Source: Planctomycetaceae bacterium (GTDB lineage Bacteria > Planctomycetota > Planctomycetia > Pirellulales > Lacipirellulaceae). Taken from it: a stretch of DNA of 18,321 nt. The DNA lies in assembly GCA_002713555.1 (NCBI GenBank), contig PATG01000027.1, positions 13,733 to 32,053 on the forward strand, written 5' to 3'. Below the pieces are notes generated by a model. It made no database searches, was not told the DNA's origin, and saw nothing but the letters and a program-made list of their open reading frames with translations. This document shows positions 16,265 through 18,321 of this stretch, piece by piece. A program made the position numbers and the translations under genes. How positions within the stretch are numbered: the stretch's first letter is position 1; the number at the start of each line of letters is the position of its first letter.

Positions 16265-16921
16265 TTATTCTTCTCCACGGAGGCGATTTGCGACGGCAAA
16301 AGTTACTTGTTCCAACTCTCGAGCCAGATCAACTCCCACTTTGCTGATGCCAGCCGGGACCGAAACCGTGACAGGAGCAAAATTAACAATCCCTCCCACT
16401 CCGGCAGCAACCAGCTGGTCTGCCACCTCCTGGGCTTGAGTTGCAGGGACAGCAACGAGACCTAATTCGATCCGTTCGGCTGCCAAAACTTCGCTCAATT
16501 GATCCATGGAGTAGATTTCAACGCCTTCGATCTTTGTGCCGGATTTAGACTGATCTGCGTCAAAAGCGGCAATTAGTCGAAAACCTTGTCGCGAAAAACC
16601 CCGGTAACCCAATAGTGCACGACCCAAGTTACCAACGCCCACCAAAGCAACCCGCCACTCGCGGTCTGTGCCGAGAATTTTGCGAATTTCTTGTATGAGT
16701 TCCTCGCAGCGGTAGCCAATTCCAGGATGCCCGAAATGGCCAAAATGAGCCAGATCTTTGCGTACCTGGGCATCCGTAAATCCCAACCTTTGGCCCAATT
16801 GACTGCTACTGGTGGTCTCTTCCCCGTCTCCCAAAAGATACTGCAACTCACGCAGATACAGTGTGAGTCGATTGACAACCGCCGCCGGCACATGGTTGGA
16901 ATTGGGTTTGAAAGAACTCAT
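16265..16921 (-). CDS. rex: Redox-sensing transcriptional repressor Rex
   Basis: Homodimeric repressor that leaves DNA when the NADH/NAD+ ratio rises and typically controls fermentation and respiration genes. The N-terminal winged helix (about residues 8-72) has NRLTLYLRELQYLL and the signature SSSQLGQRLGFTDAQVRKDL, AHFGHFGHPGIGYR. The Rossmann domain has the NAD motif VALVGVGNLGRALLGY (91-106) and an acidic end of strand 2 in AAFDADQSK (118-126). The domain-swap C-terminus carries NFAPVTVSVPAGI...VDLARELEQVTFAV. With ATG 16921 it is 218 residues, the family norm; the frame runs upstream to 17062, but the extra 47 residues are not Rex-like. No clear Shine-Dalgarno. No obvious Rex operator (TTGTGA-N-TCACAA) was found upstream. 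Confidence 0.95.
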   Translation of the reverse strand: MSSFKPNSNHVPAAVVNRLTLYLRELQYLLGDGEETTSSSQLGQRLGFTDAQVRKDLAHFGHFGHPGIGYRCEELIQEIRKILGTDREWRVALVGVGNLGRALLGYRGFSRQGFRLIAAFDADQSKSGTKIEGVEIYSMDQLSEVLAAERIELGLVAVPATQAQEVADQLVAAGVGGIVNFAPVTVSVPAGISKVGVDLARELEQVTFAVANRLRGEE

Positions 16922-17567
16922 GCCGTGCGTCGCCGACGAGGAAGCTGGACTTGATAGCAGATTCTGGCATTTGCAACGCCTTACTCGTAATTTAACAGGT
17001 TTCTCCGTCAAGCAGCAATACGCGTCGAAACAAGAGAATTGCTCTATCACCAGGTCTCTCAAAGAGTTGTGAGCAGGCAGAACCCATCTTTTTTCTCACA
17101 TCCGCTGCTGAAGCTGCTTAGACACGACCGGGTATCGCTGGGGGTCGGTGATTGCTCCGAACGAAAAACGTGCCTTTCAGACACTAGTTTCTAAGGCTCT
17201 TCCGGGCAGGATGCCGTCCAAAACGCGCTGAAATGAACGCAAAGTCGGCCCCGGCGAATCAATCTCCCTCCCAAGCCATCTTTCTACAGAGCGAATTAAC
17301 CATCTCTGTCGAAATGACCCACTATTCGCTTTTACCTCTACTTTCACTGTCTTTAGAGCAATTGTCACCCAGTTTAAGGGTACGGCAAAATGCAACACTC
17401 GGATAGTAACGGCTGGGCATAGCAAAGAGCCTGGGTGATGTAGAAAAACTGCAACTTATGGCTAAACGGGGATGATTGCATAGGACGAAAAGTGTTCCTA
17501 AGTGGTGAATCTACTCATCTTGACCAAGCTGTCTATTTCACCAGATGAGAAAGCAAGGAGAAGAGCA
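16922..17567. other. Divergent intergenic region between rex and the YTV-repeat gene
   Basis: 646 nt with no supported gene. A minus-strand frame at 17177-17425 (82 codons) has no ribosome site or recognisable features. Promoters for rex (minus) and the YTV gene (plus) are expected here. Near the plus-strand gene a pair of competing inverted repeats is seen at 17504-17549. TTGTGAG (17067-17073) and CTCACA (17095-17100) form a loose dyad 21 nt apart, too far for a standard Rex site. Confidence 0.4.
17504..17549 (+). promoter_or_regulatory. Competing leader hairpins just upstream of a ribosome binding site
   Basis: GGTGAA (17504-17509) can pair with TTCACC (17537-17542), and CTCATCT (17514-17520) with AGATGAG (17543-17549). 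The order of the arms means the two stems cannot nest; with zero nt between the two 3' arms they are more likely alternatives than a pseudoknot. The downstream arm ends 5 nt before the AAGGAG of the YTV gene, so folding could affect ribosome access. Confidence 0.25.
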
Positions 17568-18321
17568 ATGAGAGCAAAAGCTGCTATGCAGGCGCTCGCG
17601 ATTCTAGCCTTAGCAGTGCTGCCGTCGGTAGCACGGGCCGGATACTGCGGAGCCGCAAGGTACAACGGCTGCACACCCTGCTGCCATCAACGACAATGCC
17701 ATACTGTGATGAAAACAGTGCGTTGCGTGAAATGGGAACGTCAATGTGTCGAGTGTTGCCGAACTGTCTACGACCGGGTCTGCGAAGACCGGGTTATCAA
17801 CGTCACGCGCTATGTACGTGAACAGCGCCAAAAAGAAGTTTGTTACACCGTCTGCAAGCCTGTTTGGGAAACCAAGAAGCGAACCTACACGGTATGCAAG
17901 CCTGTTTGGGAAACCAAAACTCGCAAGGTTTGCTACACCGTCTGCAAGCCTGTCTGGGAAACCAAGCAGCGGACCTATACCGTTTGCAAGCCCGTTTGGG
18001 AAACCAAGCAACGAACCTATACCGTGTGCAAACCCGTCTGGGAAACTCGCACACGAGAAGTACCTTACACGACTTACAAAGCCGTATGGGAAACCAAACA
18101 GCGGAACTACACCGTTTGCAAGCCTGTCTGGGAAACCCGATCGCGCGACGTAACCTATTACGTACGTAAGGCCGTTCCCTATACCAAAACTATCCAAGTT
18201 CGCAGTGGACATTGGGAGACTGAAAGCTATCAAGTTCCGGGTCGCACCTACACACGTTGTGTACGCCAGCCGGGAACATGGAAATGGGATCCTTGCCGAT
18301 GCAAGTGTGTTTACTGCCCAG
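17568..18321 (+). CDS. Secreted Cys-rich YTV-repeat protein, probable cell-wall protein (3' end outside window)
   Basis: 251 residues visible, open to the window end. AAGGAG seven nt before ATG 17568 is the best ribosome site in the window. The N-terminus is a signal peptide (MRAKAAMQALAILALAVLPS, likely cut after VARA at 24). A Cys-rich segment follows (residues 27-75; CGAARYNGCTPCCHQRQC). Residues 96-199 hold seven units of the form (Y)TVCKPVWETKxRx, alternating 14 and 16 residues. The fifth to seventh units are more diverged (YTTYKAVWETK, YYVRKAV). The visible end (TWKWDPCRCKCVYCP) is again Cys-rich. This fits the planctomycete YTV family (Pfam YTV, which I recall was described from Rhodopirellula), proposed as disulfide-linked proteinaceous cell-wall components. 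Cell-wall location is family knowledge, not shown here. Regulation may involve the leader hairpins. Confidence 0.85.
   Translation, partial: MRAKAAMQALAILALAVLPSVARAGYCGAARYNGCTPCCHQRQCHTVMKTVRCVKWERQCVECCRTVYDRVCEDRVINVTRYVREQRQKEVCYTVCKPVWETKKRTYTVCKPVWETKTRKVCYTVCKPVWETKQRTYTVCKPVWETKQRTYTVCKPVWETRTREVPYTTYKAVWETKQRNYTVCKPVWETRSRDVTYYVRKAVPYTKTIQVRSGHWETESYQVPGRTYTRCVRQPGTWKWDPCRCKCVYCP
17853..18164 (+). repeat. Seven in-frame coding repeats (42/48 nt units)
   Basis: Units start at the TGC codon 17853 with lengths 14, 16, 14, 14, 16, 14 and 16 codons (residues 96-199 of the YTV protein). The core, TGCAAGCCTGTTTGGGAAAC, is nearly identical between units, so the array probably grew by internal duplication and may vary between strains. 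It is coding sequence, not a CRISPR or satellite. Confidence 0.9.

Noticed and set aside
16922..17120. Possible Rex autoregulatory operator
   Set aside because: TTGTGAG and CTCACA are present but 21 nt apart instead of forming the compact dyad expected for Rex.
17177..17425. 82-codon minus-strand frame between rex and the YTV gene
   Set aside because: No ribosome site, no recognisable features, isolated.
17520..17548. TTGACC with a -10 for the YTV gene
   Set aside because: The hexamer 17 nt downstream is AGATGA, and the start site would fall on the ribosome site; not credible.
17853..18164. Regular repeats that could suggest a CRISPR array
   Set aside because: Units abut without unique spacers, vary at third codon positions and keep one reading frame; they are protein repeats.
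17610..18233. 207-codon minus-strand frame with GFPNGLA-like repeats
   Set aside because: The repeats are only the antisense reading of the YTV repeats; the plus frame has signal peptide and ribosome site.

Overview
The window looks like about 18 kb of a planctomycete chromosome, most likely from the Pirellulaceae / Rhodopirellula-Blastopirellula side. The main support is the last gene, a secreted protein with a signal peptide and seven Cys-rich Y-T-V/W-E-T repeats. This is the YTV type that I know from planctomycete cell-wall proteins. Further hints are scattered single-gene hypothetical proteins, few strong Shine-Dalgarno sites, long gaps and roughly 50% GC. No phage, IS element, CRISPR array or defence system is visible.

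Layout: (1) 1-3111, plus strand: the 3' part of an Nramp-like metal transporter, then asnS. (2) 3112-5251: a small minus-strand membrane protein of unknown function and a plus-strand pair of unknown proteins (a coiled coil and an acidic helical protein) joined by an ATGA overlap. (3) 5305-8182, minus strand: an AlaC-type aminotransferase followed by carA. Their 487-nt spacer is unusually rich in hairpins and holds a plus-strand intrinsic terminator whose 5' arm can also pair with an upstream stem. (4) 14115-8481, minus strand: rpsB, tsf, pyrH, frr and a membrane-anchored double-parvulin foldase. The first four are a classic translation/nucleotide cluster, with an intrinsic terminator between tsf and pyrH. 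(5) 14453-14934, plus strand: a decayed small membrane coiled-coil gene with three frameshifts, one explained by an exact 13-bp tandem duplication. (6) 15958-16265, minus strand: a CysQ/Hal2-type phosphatase, tRNA-Gln(UUG) and the redox sensor rex. (7) From 17568, plus strand: the YTV-repeat gene, cut by the window end.

Functionally most of the window is housekeeping: translation (asnS, rpsB, tsf, frr, tRNA-Gln), nucleotide synthesis (carA, pyrH), amino-acid metabolism, sulfur/PAP turnover, redox control and envelope protein folding. The least explained parts are the structured carA/aminotransferase spacer, the frameshifted gene, the coupled unknown pair and the YTV protein with its leader. 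I see no clear new multi-gene system. All family assignments come from reading motifs, not from database searches.
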